Source: Acidobacteriota bacterium
GTDB lineage: Bacteria; Acidobacteriota; Terriglobia; Acidiferrales; UBA7541
Assembly (NCBI GenBank): GCA_003225295.1
Contig: QHYZ01000059.1
Span: forward strand, 1-64,000
Direction: 5' to 3'
DNA: 64,000 nucleotides
The notes beneath the pieces are model-generated. The model worked only from the letters and a program-made list of their open reading frames with translations. It was not told where the DNA came from and made no database searches. The position numbers and the translations under genes were made by a program. This document shows, piece by piece, positions 50,901 to 58,912 of the stretch (within the stretch, counting starts at the first letter, position 1; every line of letters begins with the position of its first letter).

Positions 50901-51527
50901 CAAACGGGCGACGATGGCGGCCTGGCATTCTATATCAATCAACGCCGCAATTACGCCCGGAACGACTTCGATCGCACGCATACCTTGGTGCAGAGTATCG
51001 TGTACGATCTGCCGTTTGGAAAGGGCAAACGCTTGGTTTCCTCGGGAGTTGGCGCCGCAGTTCTGGGTGGCTGGCGCATCTCCAGTTTTCTCACGCTGAT
51101 GACCGGTCTTCCGCTTTACTTTAACGCTAGTGGCGCCTCCCTTCTGGCGCCGGGCAACACCCAAACGCCGGATTTGGTTGCTCCCGTACAGATCCTTCAC
51201 GGTATCGGCCCCGGTAATCCTTGGTTCAGCACGTCGAGCTTCGCCGCTCCGGCGGCCGCTACCTTCGGCAATGTGGGGCGGAACTATCTCAGCGGGCCCG
51301 GCTTTTTCAACCTAGATGCGGCGCTCTCTAAGTCGATCCGGTTTACGGAGCGCTACAATGTGGATCTGCGTTTGGAGGCTTTTGGGGCCACCAATACGCC
51401 GCAGTTTTTCTTCGCCTCTAACGGCGGCAACTCGGCGGGGATAACGCTGGGCAGCAATAGCTTCGGCCAGATCACCAGTGCCAGCGGCGGCCGCCAACTT
51501 CAACTGGGCGCAAAGTTCAACTTCTGA
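47979..51527 (+). CDS. Oar-like TonB-dependent receptor with carboxypeptidase-regulatory N-domain
   Basis: Outer-membrane receptor of 1182 residues. The ATG at 47979 has GAGG upstream and gives a signal peptide ending PLMGQ; the open frame from 47901 would put the operator in the coding region. After the signal is a CarboxypepD_reg domain (ATLLGTVTDSSGAAVASVKV, NYVFPDLPPGTYTVTAEQPG), then a plug-like region (VEVNGQ-type QTVDVSTSNYDAELGRASG) and a long barrel ending LQLGAKFNF with terminal Phe. These receptors, expanded in Acidobacteriota, take up glycans or peptides. It heads the + strand arm of the sugar locus. Confidence 0.95.
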   Translation: MTKPSSWSFLGLSQGDKSSAINAQRSTGPAGTALLKRWHFSTAVLLGTMLLGYSAPLMGQAVNATLLGTVTDSSGAAVASVKVTITETNTGISRTSQTNDSGNYVFPDLPPGTYTVTAEQPGFKRASRAGFDVIVNTTGRVDLVLQPGSSSETILVEAETPILQTERADTGRKLETVLTENVPLGTNRNFQSLLNIVPGTTRATFQHSQFFNASSSLQTEVNGQLRQGNNYQIEGIDDNERTGLLQILVPPLEAIQTVDVSTSNYDAELGRASGAVVNVILKSGTNNYHGAAYEFVRSNYFNARNYFDPSVGHLAYNYFGGNLGGPIKKNKLFFFADYLKVYDHESNTNRVTIPTTGLRSGDLNVATSSSTTPTTIYNPFSGNPDGTGRQALVATSAPGVATVPGPNGPVDAFNPVCTNAAGCANVVPTALINPISARLLAFLPNTNLPGNTNNYFALLAFHKDTDFVDAKVDANITDKDRLSARFSFQRPVTFQAPIFGLAGGPAQGNFEGTGFQNTYSTGLNYNRFFSNTLVAEFRVGAGWYHNEAHNTDFGATTSETLGIPGVNLDQITSGIVGITINGGFSNPLIGFSASLPWIRSETNIDFANTWTKILGNHTVKFGADFRRIRDALLQEQTFSPRGLYTFNDGQTGLKCTAVVVPQCPKVGTSPTSFTNDFASFLLDVPGQAGRDLATFFPNYRASQFFAFVQDKWLVTSKFSADMGVRWEFYPPATPAAQGGFSNYNPADNTLVVSGIGGNPDDLGITTHYKYFAPRLGLAYRLRESTVFRAGFGISYTPFPDNSYAYNFPVRANNSFNPAVASYGPAVLPSGQTATFQNGFPSLILPVVPSNGIITNPTVGSAYFVVNQNFKNPYVESWNAAIQRSLPWRFVLDLAYVGSHSVDTVVNYNLNAATVVGLGNKGQPEFNSFGRTANTNLLFAGYSSSYNALQVKFDRHFSGGLATTTAYTFGKGMGFQTGDDGGLAFYINQRRNYARNDFDRTHTLVQSIVYDLPFGKGKRLVSSGVGAAVLGGWRISSFLTLMTGLPLYFNASGASLLAPGNTQTPDLVAPVQILHGIGPGNPWFSTSSFAAPAAATFGNVGRNYLSGPGFFNLDAALSKSIRFTERYNVDLRLEAFGATNTPQFFFASNGGNSAGITLGSNSFGQITSASGGRQLQLGAKFNF

Positions 51528-51531
51528 TCGG

Positions 51532-51560
51532 GCCGGCAGTGACGTTCGGAAGGTGCCGGC
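51532..51560. other. Hairpin after the TonB receptor gene
   Basis: GCCGGCA (51532-51538) and TGCCGGC (51554-51560) are perfect inverted 7-mers flanked by GG/CC extensions, 4 bases after the stop and without a U-tract. It could stabilise the receptor mRNA or act as a weak terminator. Confidence 0.4.
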
Positions 51561-51674
51561 TGGACGGCCCGGAGTGGCCGCTGCGCGACATTCTGACTAA
51601 CGGTTCAGGCAATGTGGAATTGCTGGCAAATTAAGATCCCCACATTAAAATGGCATCGAGGAGGAGGAGCCAAC

Positions 51675-52646
51675 ATGGCGCTTCACGTTTCACGTCGTGC
51701 GTTTCTCAGTGGTCTCGGGGTGATGACCGCCGCGACTGCCCTTCCCGCAGTCCCCGGCTATGCATCTGGGAACCCGCCGCTCTATCCGCCGATGGATTTG
51801 TCTTATTTTGACACGCCGATTTCGCCCGCGCCGGCTGACATTCTCTTCGGATACGCGTCCATCACCTGGGGCGGAAACGACCGGCAGGCCATCGAAGACA
51901 TTCGGTCATTGGGCTTCCGCGGAATTCAATTGCGTGCCAATGTCATCCAGGAATTTGGCGGCGCATCGGAATTGCGGGACTTGCTCGAAAAGCACCAACT
52001 GAAGATGATTGCGCTCTCCAGCGGGGGCGTGCGCATCGACCCGGCACTCCAAGCCGAAGAAATTGCCAAGCACACCGCTAATGCAAAATTTGTGCACGAT
52101 GTAGGAGGGCTGTATCTGCAAGTCACCGACGAGCGTCCTAAAGACCGCGCCATCACCGCGGCGGACTATAAGCGGCTGGGACGGCTGATTTCCGAAATTG
52201 GGAAACGTACCGCCGACCTGGGGGTCTCGCTCGGATATCACAACCACATGGGCTCACTGGGAGAGCATCCCGAAGAAGTGGAGCAAATCCTCGAAGCCGC
52301 GGACCCGCGCTATGCCAAATTGGAGTTGGATGTGGCCCACTACTTCCAGGGGGGCGGCGATCCGGCCAAGGCCATTGAGAAATACAATGACCGGCTGCTG
52401 TTCTTGCATATAAAGGATGTCGAGCCGGCGCCCCCCGACTCGGCCGCCAAGCGTCCCTATCGCTTTGTCGAGCTCGGCCGGGGAAAGGTGGATCTCCCTG
52501 CCGTGTTCGAGGCACTGCGCAAGGTGAATTTCCGGGGCTGGGCGGTCGTCGAGCTAGACGTCGTGCCCGACAAGACACGCACACCCAAAGAGTCGGGAGC
52601 CATTAGCAAGAAATATCTCGAAGAAAAGCTCGGGGTAACCGTATGA
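51675..52646 (+). CDS. Tat-exported sugar isomerase/epimerase-like TIM-barrel protein
   Basis: The 323-residue protein starts at the ATG at 51675 behind a strong GAGGAGGAG site. A Tat signal (SRRAFLSGLGVMTAATAL) precedes the AP-endonuclease-2/xylose-isomerase-type TIM barrel. Visible barrel motifs are SLGFRGIQLRANVI, GVSLGYHNHMGSLGEHPEEV, KLELDVAHYFQGGGD and LLFLHIKDVE, which carry the usual metal ligands. Relatives include inosose dehydratases, sugar epimerases and enzymes acting on 3-keto sugars. Export by Tat implies a folded metalloenzyme working in the periplasm. It overlaps the next gene by 4 bases (ATGA). Confidence 0.9.
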   Translation: MALHVSRRAFLSGLGVMTAATALPAVPGYASGNPPLYPPMDLSYFDTPISPAPADILFGYASITWGGNDRQAIEDIRSLGFRGIQLRANVIQEFGGASELRDLLEKHQLKMIALSSGGVRIDPALQAEEIAKHTANAKFVHDVGGLYLQVTDERPKDRAITAADYKRLGRLISEIGKRTADLGVSLGYHNHMGSLGEHPEEVEQILEAADPRYAKLELDVAHYFQGGGDPAKAIEKYNDRLLFLHIKDVEPAPPDSAAKRPYRFVELGRGKVDLPAVFEALRKVNFRGWAVVELDVVPDKTRTPKESGAISKKYLEEKLGVTV

Positions 52647-53521
52647 ATTCGCCTTTCCGAGTCGCGGTAATTAATGACGAGATCAGCCAGGACTTCGGCC
52701 ACGCCTGCGAGGTGGCCTCGCGGGAATTTGGCATGGAATGGATCGAGCTGCGCGGCATGTGGAACAAGAACCTGCTCAAGCTGGACGCCAAGGAAGTCGA
52801 AGAGGCGCGGCGCATATTGGAAAAAAACAAGTTGCGTGTGACCGATATCGCTAGCCCCCTATTCAAGGTGGATTGGCCGGGCGCACCGAAGTCGAAGTAC
52901 AGCCCTAAGCGCGATCAATTCAACGCAGACTTTACGTTTGAGCAGCAGGATGAAGTGCTGGAACGAAGTATCGAGCTGGCCAAGGCCTTCCACACCGATC
53001 GCGTCCGATTCTTCGATTTCTGGCGGCTCGATGATCAGGCGCGGTATCGCACGGCCATAAATGAAAAGCTGCGGAATGCGGCCGAAGCAGCAGCCAAGAA
53101 GGATGTGATTCTAGTTCTCGAGAATGAACCTGCTTGTAATACGGCGACGGCGGCGGAAGCAGCCAAGGTCCTTGGCGCAGTTCCCTCGCCCAACCTCCTG
53201 CTCAACTGGGATCCCGGAAACGCAGCCACCCAGGGTGAGAAGCCTTACCCGGATGGATATGATCTTCTGCCGAAAGCGCGAATTGGCCACTGTCATTGCA
53301 AGGACGCGGTGAAAAAGCCCGACGGCAAGACGTATGCATGGGCCGCCATGGGACAGGGCATCATCGATTGGGCCGGACAGTTTAGTGCGCTCAAACGGGA
53401 CGGCTATCATTTCGCCGTGAGCCTGGAGACGCACTGGCGCGCAGCGGGCACGCCGGAAGAATCGACGCGGCAGAGTTGGGCAGGGATGAAAAAAGAGCTG
53501 CAAGAGGCGGGAGCGATTTAG
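52643..53521 (+). CDS. Sugar isomerase/epimerase-like TIM-barrel protein (cytoplasmic)
   Basis: This 292-residue second member of the same fold has no signal peptide. Metal-binding motifs are in VILVLENEPACNTATAAEAA (Glu), LLLNWDPGNAATQG (Asp), RIGHCHCKDAVKKPDG (His) and FAVSLETHWRAAGTP (Glu). The start overlaps the upstream stop, so translation is coupled, and 15 bases separate it from the oxidoreductase gene. Having one exported and one cytoplasmic barrel with an exported oxidoreductase suggests two-compartment handling of an oxidised sugar (inference). Confidence 0.9.
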   Translation: MNSPFRVAVINDEISQDFGHACEVASREFGMEWIELRGMWNKNLLKLDAKEVEEARRILEKNKLRVTDIASPLFKVDWPGAPKSKYSPKRDQFNADFTFEQQDEVLERSIELAKAFHTDRVRFFDFWRLDDQARYRTAINEKLRNAAEAAAKKDVILVLENEPACNTATAAEAAKVLGAVPSPNLLLNWDPGNAATQGEKPYPDGYDLLPKARIGHCHCKDAVKKPDGKTYAWAAMGQGIIDWAGQFSALKRDGYHFAVSLETHWRAAGTPEESTRQSWAGMKKELQEAGAI

Positions 53522-53536
53522 GCCAGGAGGCCGAAA

Positions 53537-54781
53537 ATGGCGGAGAACACGAGGCGTAATTTCATAAAACGGAGCGCTTTGGGTAGCGTGGCGATGCTCG
53601 TCTACCCACCTTCGCGAGTGCTCGGCGCAAATGACCGCGTGCGTGTGGGAATGATCGGTGTGGGCGGACGCGGGCAAGAATTGCTCAAACAGGTGCTGGG
53701 AGTTGCCAGCGCTCAACTCGTCGCCATTGCCGACGTTTACACGGGAAGCCGCGAGGCAGCCAAACAGATGGCGCCCGGCATTCAGACCCTTGATGATCAC
53801 CGCCGTCTGCTGGATATGAAGGATATTGACGCCGTCATTGTAGCCAGCCCGCTGCACATCCACTGCCGGCATTTTGTGGATACGCTGGCGGCCGGCAAAG
53901 ACCTTTACTCGGAAAAAACTATGACTTGGTCCATTCCGGAAGCGGAGCAATGCCTGGCAGCGGCGAAGAGTTCCGACCGGGTCGTTCAAATCGGACTACA
54001 GCATGAGAGTTCTGGATCACTGGCGGACACCCGGAAGTGGATCAAGGACGGAATTGTAGGGCCAGTTGCCCAAGTGGAGTCTTGGATGAGCCGCAACACG
54101 CCCCACGGCAGAGGTCAGTGGGTGCGCAAGGTGCCCTCGAACTGCACGGCGCAAAATGTCAATTGGAAAGCTTTTCTGAACGGGCGCCCCGACCGCGAAT
54201 TCGATCCTTTCAAGTTTATCAACTGGAGGTTGTACTGGGAGTTTTCAGGCGGAAACGTGACCGAGAACATGGTGCACCAAATCGCTTGGATTATGACGGC
54301 CCTCGATCTGCCCGAACCCAGCGCAGCGTTTATGTCCGGGGGCGTGTTCTCCGAGAAAGACGGACGCGAAGTGCCGGACACGATTGTAGTTACGCTCGAA
54401 TATCCCGCGGACACAGTTGTCACCTGGCAGTCCACTTTCAGCAACAGCCATTACGGCTTGGGCGAGCGCCTGCTCGGAAGCGACGGCACCATCGAACATG
54501 TATCCGGGGTAACCGACATGGCGACCGGAAGGTCTCGAGAGGTCATTCGTTATTTTCCTGAGAAGGCCAACCGGCGTGAAGGGACTACACTTTCCGGAGA
54601 GACTCCGAATCAAAATCATATGGCCAATTGGATCGATTGCGTGCGTACCCGTAAGATCCCGAATGCGTCTGTTGAGGTTGGCTACCGCTCGGCGATTGCC
54701 GCGCACATGGCGAACATCTCTTATCGCCGCAAAGAGCGCGTCACTCTGGAAATGGCTAAGTCGCTTCGGCCGGAGTCCTGA
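53537..54781 (+). CDS. Tat-exported Gfo/Idh/MocA-family oxidoreductase
   Basis: NAD(P)-dependent sugar oxidoreductase of 414 residues. The Tat signal TRRNFIKRSALGSVAMLV is at residues 5-22, followed by the dinucleotide fold RVRVGMIGVGGRGQELL, ASPLHIHCRHFVDTLAAGKD and YSEKTMTWS. The last stands where the family usually has EKP. A C-terminal substrate domain with HQIAWIMTALDLP and NHMANWIDCVRTRKIP follows. Tat-exported members carry a bound cofactor into the periplasm, like glucose-fructose oxidoreductase. It is last gene of the receptor-isomerase-oxidoreductase run and probably oxidises or isomerises the imported or surface-released sugar. Confidence 0.93.
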   Translation: MAENTRRNFIKRSALGSVAMLVYPPSRVLGANDRVRVGMIGVGGRGQELLKQVLGVASAQLVAIADVYTGSREAAKQMAPGIQTLDDHRRLLDMKDIDAVIVASPLHIHCRHFVDTLAAGKDLYSEKTMTWSIPEAEQCLAAAKSSDRVVQIGLQHESSGSLADTRKWIKDGIVGPVAQVESWMSRNTPHGRGQWVRKVPSNCTAQNVNWKAFLNGRPDREFDPFKFINWRLYWEFSGGNVTENMVHQIAWIMTALDLPEPSAAFMSGGVFSEKDGREVPDTIVVTLEYPADTVVTWQSTFSNSHYGLGERLLGSDGTIEHVSGVTDMATGRSREVIRYFPEKANRREGTTLSGETPNQNHMANWIDCVRTRKIPNASVEVGYRSAIAAHMANISYRRKERVTLEMAKSLRPES

Positions 54782-54917
54782 AGCGTATCGCTCGCCATCA
54801 CATCTGCTCCTGAAGTTTAGCTGCGACGGCTTGGTGAAGGCTGGCTTCGCGAGCATCCCGAGTGCGAACGGATCACCAATGGCGAGCGCAAGCCCGGCAC
54901 TCTAGTGTTTGCCGGAG

Positions 54918-55739
54918 TCAGTCGTCAAACATGGCGTTAATATCGCGGTAGCCTACGGCTTCGTTGGCGAATTCAAACGTGCCGCGCTCGCGCATCTCGC
55001 GGGCGGCGCGCAGGAAGGCTCCGAAGGCGGCGCGTGCTAGGGCACTGCCAACGCTGATGCGCTTGACGTGGAGGGCTGACAAGGCTGCGCGAGACAATTG
55101 CACGCCTTCCAGCCCCATTACCACGTTAACGGGACGATCCACTGACCCCACGACTGCGGCAATGTCATCCTTGGCAGACACGCCGGGGGCGTAAAGGACG
55201 TCGGCGCCCGCCTCTTGGTAGGCTTGCAAACGCTTGATCGTGTCGTTCAAGTCAGGCCTTCCGACGACGAAGTTTTCCGCACGCGCGGTCAAGGTGAAGC
55301 GAAACGGAAGGTGGCGCACCGCTTCCGCGGCCGCGCGGATTCGCTCGGCGGCATGCCCAAGCTCATACACCGTACAATTCACGCGCCCGGACACGTCTTC
55401 AATCGAGCCGCCAACAAGCCCGGCCTGCGCGGCGAGCTTGATGGTTTCCGCTACGATCTGAGGGGTGTCTCCGAAGCCATTCTCGAGATCGGCGCTGACA
55501 GGCAGGTCGGTCGCCGAGACGATGGCGGCCACGTGGGCCATGGTTTCGTCACCACCAACGGTGCTGTCGGGTTGCCCGACGGAGAAGGCATAACCAGCAC
55601 TGGTGGTGGCCAGCGCCTCAAAGCCCAGACGGGTCAGCAGCCGCGCCGTGCCGATGTCCCATGGATTCGGAATGATGAATGCGCCAGCCCGTGCGTGAAG
55701 CGCATGAAAGGCCGCACCCTTTTCAGCTTGCGTCAACAT
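54918..55739 (-). CDS. Isocitrate lyase/PEP-mutase superfamily protein
   Basis: This 273-residue (beta/alpha)8 enzyme is of the ICL/PEPM superfamily. Motifs include AFIIPNPWDIGTARLLTRLGF, ATTSAGYAFSVGQPD, VSADLENGFGDTPQ (metal Asp/Glu), GSIEDVSGR and LTARAENFVVGRPDL. The catalytic KKCGH loop of isocitrate and methylisocitrate lyases is absent, so it is one of the many family members acting on other 2-oxo or phosphono acids (for example oxaloacetate decarboxylase-like). It lies 8 bases downstream of a NIPSNAP gene in a small operon opposite an ArsR regulator. Confidence 0.9.
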   Translation of the reverse strand: MLTQAEKGAAFHALHARAGAFIIPNPWDIGTARLLTRLGFEALATTSAGYAFSVGQPDSTVGGDETMAHVAAIVSATDLPVSADLENGFGDTPQIVAETIKLAAQAGLVGGSIEDVSGRVNCTVYELGHAAERIRAAAEAVRHLPFRFTLTARAENFVVGRPDLNDTIKRLQAYQEAGADVLYAPGVSAKDDIAAVVGSVDRPVNVVMGLEGVQLSRAALSALHVKRISVGSALARAAFGAFLRAAREMRERGTFEFANEAVGYRDINAMFDD

Positions 55740-55747
55740 GTTTGGCC

Positions 55748-56233
55748 TTACGGTGCGGCTGGCAGAGCAGCGGGAACGCCAAAGGTTCCATCGACCACTT
55801 CAACGAAGTTTCTTTCTTCGCGAAGAATGAAGCGTTTTGATTGCGACGTCGCGAAATTCTCACGCCCCTCCGAATCCGCCTTTAGGCGTATTCGGTACGC
55901 CTCATAGGAAGTCAGGCTGTCGAAGGCGATCAACCCCCAGGCAACATCATTCGTTCCTTCATGTGGTAGAAAATACCCGACCAGATGTCCGCCGCATCGA
56001 GGAATGATGCGGCCCCAATTCTCGGCGTACTTCTTGAACGCATCTCGCTGGAATGGATCGATCTGGTAGCGTATGAGGCACACGATCGTCATTGGTATCC
56101 CCTTCATGGCCGGTCTGGCCGGTGCATCGCAGCCAGCGGTCAGCGCCGCGACCGTTGCCAAGATGCCGCCGATGGCTTCGCGGCGGCTGATCGGCACGGT
56201 TGCGGGCTTGGTTGGTTGCATGCGCAGCAGCAT
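55748..56233 (-). CDS. NIPSNAP-family protein with Tat-lipoprotein signal
   Basis: The 161-residue protein has a Tat motif and lipobox ([21 protein letters not shown], Cys at residue 35), implying a folded lipoprotein. The NIPSNAP domain (about 48-125) opens [19 protein letters not shown] and contains [20 protein letters not shown] and [26 protein letters not shown] proteins are usually small cytoplasmic dimeric ferredoxin-like folds of unclear role, so the export signal is unusual. If translation instead starts at the internal MTIVCLI, it would be an ordinary NIPSNAP; the intact Tat motif argues against that. Confidence 0.82.
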   Translation of the reverse strand: MLLRMQPTKPATVPISRREAIGGILATVAALTAGCDAPARPAMKGIPMTIVCLIRYQIDPFQRDAFKKYAENWGRIIPRCGGHLVGYFLPHEGTNDVAWGLIAFDSLTSYEAYRIRLKADSEGRENFATSQSKRFILREERNFVEVVDGTFGVPAALPAAP

Positions 56234-56238
56234 GCCAG

Positions 56239-56267
56239 TTGCCTGACATGAACGCTTCGTCTACTAT
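56239..56267 (+). promoter_or_regulatory. Candidate promoter giving a leaderless arsR-type transcript
   Basis: TTGCCT, 17-bp spacer, TACTAT (4 of 6), then six bases to the ATG at 56274. There is no ribosome-binding sequence. The minus-strand NIPSNAP start lies 40 bp away, so the promoters overlap. Confidence 0.5.
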
Positions 56268-56273
56268 CAAAGT

Positions 56274-56975
56274 ATGAATGTCGAAGATCATGCGGACCGT
56301 GCGGCCTCCGGAATTGCCGCGGCCATCGGTGAGCCGGCGCGCGCCCGCATGCTGTACTGCCTGGTGGACGGCCGCGCACGAACGAGCACCGAGCTTGCCA
56401 TGGTCGCTCGCGTAACGCCGTCAACCGCCAGCGTGCACCTGCAGCGGCTGAAGTCGCAGCGATTGGTGAAGGTGTTCGCGCAGGGGAAACATCGCTACTA
56501 CAGCCTGGAAGGAGCCAATGTGGCCGTCGCGCTCGAATCCCTGAGCGTGCTGGCCGGCGGATCCCCCGACGTATTTGTGCCGAACACGCCCAATCCGCTG
56601 CGCGCCGCACGAACTTGCTACGATCACATCGCGGGCACGCTGGGCGTCTCGCTGCATGACCGCTTCAAGGCACTGGGCTGGCTGTCAGGCGGCTCAGGTG
56701 CCGATAACCCTTACGACCTCACACCAGGTGGAGTGCAGGCGTTCGAAGCTCTTGGTATTGATATCGAGGCAACTCGGAAACTGCGACGTCGTTTCGCCTA
56801 CGCCTGCGTGGACTGGAGTGAGCGACGACCGCATGTCGGTGGCGCGGTCGGAGCGGCGGTGCTGAACGTCGCCCTGCAACAAGAATGGGTGATCCGCGAT
56901 CTCGATAGTCGCGCGTTGACCATCACCAGAGTTGGCCGACGTGAAATGCAGACTCGCTTCGGCCTTCACGATTGA
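56274..56975 (+). CDS. ArsR-family transcriptional regulator
   Basis: This 233-residue winged-helix regulator is longer than classic ArsR (about 100). The HTH is at 15-90: AAAIGEPARARMLYCLVDGR, TSTELAMVARVTPSTASVHL and the wing KVFAQGKHRYYSL. The C-terminal half (RTCYDHIAGTLGVSLHDRFK, CVDWSERRPHVGGAVGAAVL) is that of the YdfF-like subgroup and may bind an effector; the canonical metal-binding CxC is lacking, so metal sensing is unlikely. It is divergent from the NIPSNAP/ICL pair and a plausible repressor of it. Confidence 0.93.
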   Translation: MNVEDHADRAASGIAAAIGEPARARMLYCLVDGRARTSTELAMVARVTPSTASVHLQRLKSQRLVKVFAQGKHRYYSLEGANVAVALESLSVLAGGSPDVFVPNTPNPLRAARTCYDHIAGTLGVSLHDRFKALGWLSGGSGADNPYDLTPGGVQAFEALGIDIEATRKLRRRFAYACVDWSERRPHVGGAVGAAVLNVALQQEWVIRDLDSRALTITRVGRREMQTRFGLHD

Positions 56976-57202
56976 GACGTCGAGCTCACGCCCGTGGGCC
57001 GCCAGAACTCCTCAACACCGAAGATCGCGGTCCGCTACAGCCACTCGAGCGGGATGAAGGAACGCCATCGTGGTATAACTCCGGGCTATGTTCAGTCTGC
57101 GTTTTTCTGCTTCTCGCCGCGCCCTGCTTCGGCGAAGTTCTGAGAGCGTGTGGGCCGCACCAAGATCAGTCGGGTAGCTATCCAGTAATCCGACTTCCCA
57201 TC

Positions 57203-58192
57203 TCACGGCCAATTCGGAGAAATCGAATCTACCATTCCGCCTGTCCAATACAGATAAAAGCCTTCGTCGCAGGGCCTCATTACATCACCATATTTCTTTT
57301 TCGCGTGGCTGCCCCAGTGGGGTTTCCTGCCGTCGGCGTCGCAGAAACCGTACTCGTCGGACAGCCCCCATGAGCTGAACACCCGCCCCGACTTCTTCGC
57401 AATGTGGGGATCCGCGGCCAGCGCAACCACGGCCCGTCCGCAATACAGCGGCGTCTCGGACTCCTCAAAATTGGGATCCTTCTTCGCGGCCTCCCGCCAA
57501 TTGGCTTCGGTTACACCGAAGTGCTCCAGCATCACTTCGGACCGCAGAAAACCGGGAGTAAGCGCAAGTACTGTCACATTCTTGCGACGCAGCTCACGAG
57601 CCATGGCAAACGCCATGCGGATCACGCTGGTCTTCACCAGATCGTAGAATAAATTCCCCCGGTACTGATACGAATCGCCGTCAGTCACTTCCACGATCAG
57701 GCCCCCGCTCGATTTCTTGGCAGATTCGATGAGCAGGGGAGCGGCAAAATGGCACGTAATGATGTGCGTGTAAAGAGCGCCTTCCATCATCTGGAAGCCT
57801 TTTGGCAGGTCGAGCTGCCAGAAGGGTTTCCCAAATTCCAGGAACGGATCTCCACCCCAGATGTTATTGACTAGGATGTCGAGCTTTCCGTGCTCCTTCT
57901 CGATCCGGGCCATGAGCATCTGGACGGCCCCGCGGTTGGTATGGTCGACGAAGGCCGGGATGCCCAGCCCTCCGCGCAGCGTCACCCTCTCCGCCGTTTC
58001 TTCAACCGTCTCCAGTCTCATCGAAGCGCTTCGCGTCGAATTTCTAGTTGCCCGCGAACTGCGCCCCGTGCAGTACACCGTCGCGCCGGCTTCTCCCAAG
58101 GCTACCGCGATTCCTCGGCCGGCCCCCCGGCTTGCACCTGCCACTAGGGCGACTTTTCCACGCATGTTTGGCGGTGTGTAGGAAGGGGACAT
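57203..58192 (-). CDS. Short-chain dehydrogenase/reductase
   Basis: This 329-residue SDR starts at the ATG at 58192, which has GGAGG 5 bases upstream, rather than the ATG 12 bases earlier. The cofactor motif is VALVAGASRGAGRGIAVALG (TGxxxGxG form with Ala first), then DILVNNIWGG and the catalytic Tyr-x3-Lys in YDLVKTSV with a Ser/Thr in VEVTDGDSYQ. The C-terminal extension (YCGRAVVALAADPHIAKKSG, SWGLSDEYGFCDADG) matches the DHRS1-like group. Substrate unknown. It stands alone, 227 bp from the ArsR gene, in a convergent arrangement. Confidence 0.92.
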   Translation of the reverse strand: MSPSYTPPNMRGKVALVAGASRGAGRGIAVALGEAGATVYCTGRSSRATRNSTRSASMRLETVEETAERVTLRGGLGIPAFVDHTNRGAVQMLMARIEKEHGKLDILVNNIWGGDPFLEFGKPFWQLDLPKGFQMMEGALYTHIITCHFAAPLLIESAKKSSGGLIVEVTDGDSYQYRGNLFYDLVKTSVIRMAFAMARELRRKNVTVLALTPGFLRSEVMLEHFGVTEANWREAAKKDPNFEESETPLYCGRAVVALAADPHIAKKSGRVFSSWGLSDEYGFCDADGRKPHWGSHAKKKYGDVMRPCDEGFYLYWTGGMVDSISPNWP

Positions 58193-58395
58193 GGGTGCCT
58201 CCATACCTGATCGCTCAATCTTAAACTAATTTGTGCGCGTCGCAACGGACCGGAAGGACCATGGCAGCCAATGTAGCAGCAGAAGTGAAAGAGGATCCAT
58301 CCTGAAGAACCGCATGTTCCGAAGGAGTTGGCAGTCGGAAGTGCGCGCGTGTGGATCGCAAGGCCTATGGGGGTTTTGAACCAACACAGCCGAAG

Positions 58396-58752
58396 CTATG
58401 AAATCGGCCTGAGTTGGCTAACGATCTCGCCCAACCAGGCTTCTAGTAGTGACCGCTGGTCGGGCGTCATCTCGGTGAACGCAAGGCCCATCCCAAATCG
58501 CGGGTCGCAGTAGACCACTTTGGCCTTGGTCTCGAAGACGCCCTGATCCCTAAGAATCCGCAACCCCACCAGGGTCCCCTCGGGGAACGGATTTAGCGCG
58601 TCAATATAGCAGCCCCCCAAGCCCAGTTCCGAAGTGCGCGCTGACAGTAGCGCCCCGGAACGCAGCTCGGTCACCTCGGCAGAAGCGACCAGCGGACAGC
58701 GCCGAACGGAACGCTTTTTAGCCGGTTGCAAGGGCTTGTTCCTTTTGATCAT
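58396..58752 (-). CDS. PilZ-domain protein
   Basis: This 118-residue single-domain protein is of the cyclic di-GMP-binding PilZ type. The N-terminal arginine cluster (KKRSVRRCPL) matches RxxxR. The second motif reads RTSELGLGGCYID where D/N-x-S-x-x-G is usual, so one ligand residue differs. Beta-strand motifs GTLVGLRILRDQGVFETKAK and VVYCDPRFGMGLAFTEMTP complete the fold. It may bind c-di-GMP weakly or act as a structural PilZ; no motility or secretion partners are adjacent. Confidence 0.88.
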   Translation of the reverse strand: MIKRNKPLQPAKKRSVRRCPLVASAEVTELRSGALLSARTSELGLGGCYIDALNPFPEGTLVGLRILRDQGVFETKAKVVYCDPRFGMGLAFTEMTPDQRSLLEAWLGEIVSQLRPIS

Positions 58753-58912
58753 GGAGCATCACTTATTCACGGCAATCTCGTCGCAGAAGCTTGTCTAAAT
58801 CAGCTAATGTCGAAGGCTGGCGTATTCCTTCAGCCATATCCAGTCCAAAGCTACCATGACAGCAGCTCCCGTTGCGTCCGGAACATGCCGTCCCCGCTTG
58901 GCCGCCACAAGG
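58753..58912. other. Intergenic sequence upstream of the PilZ gene
   Basis: Between the PilZ gene and the glycosidase remnant; no promoter or hairpin stands out. Confidence 0.4.

Noticed and set aside
54789-54888. 10-bp inverted repeat CGCTCGCCAT / ATGGCGAGCG between convergent genes
   Set aside because: The arms are 80 bp apart with no U-tract; a chance pairing cannot be excluded.
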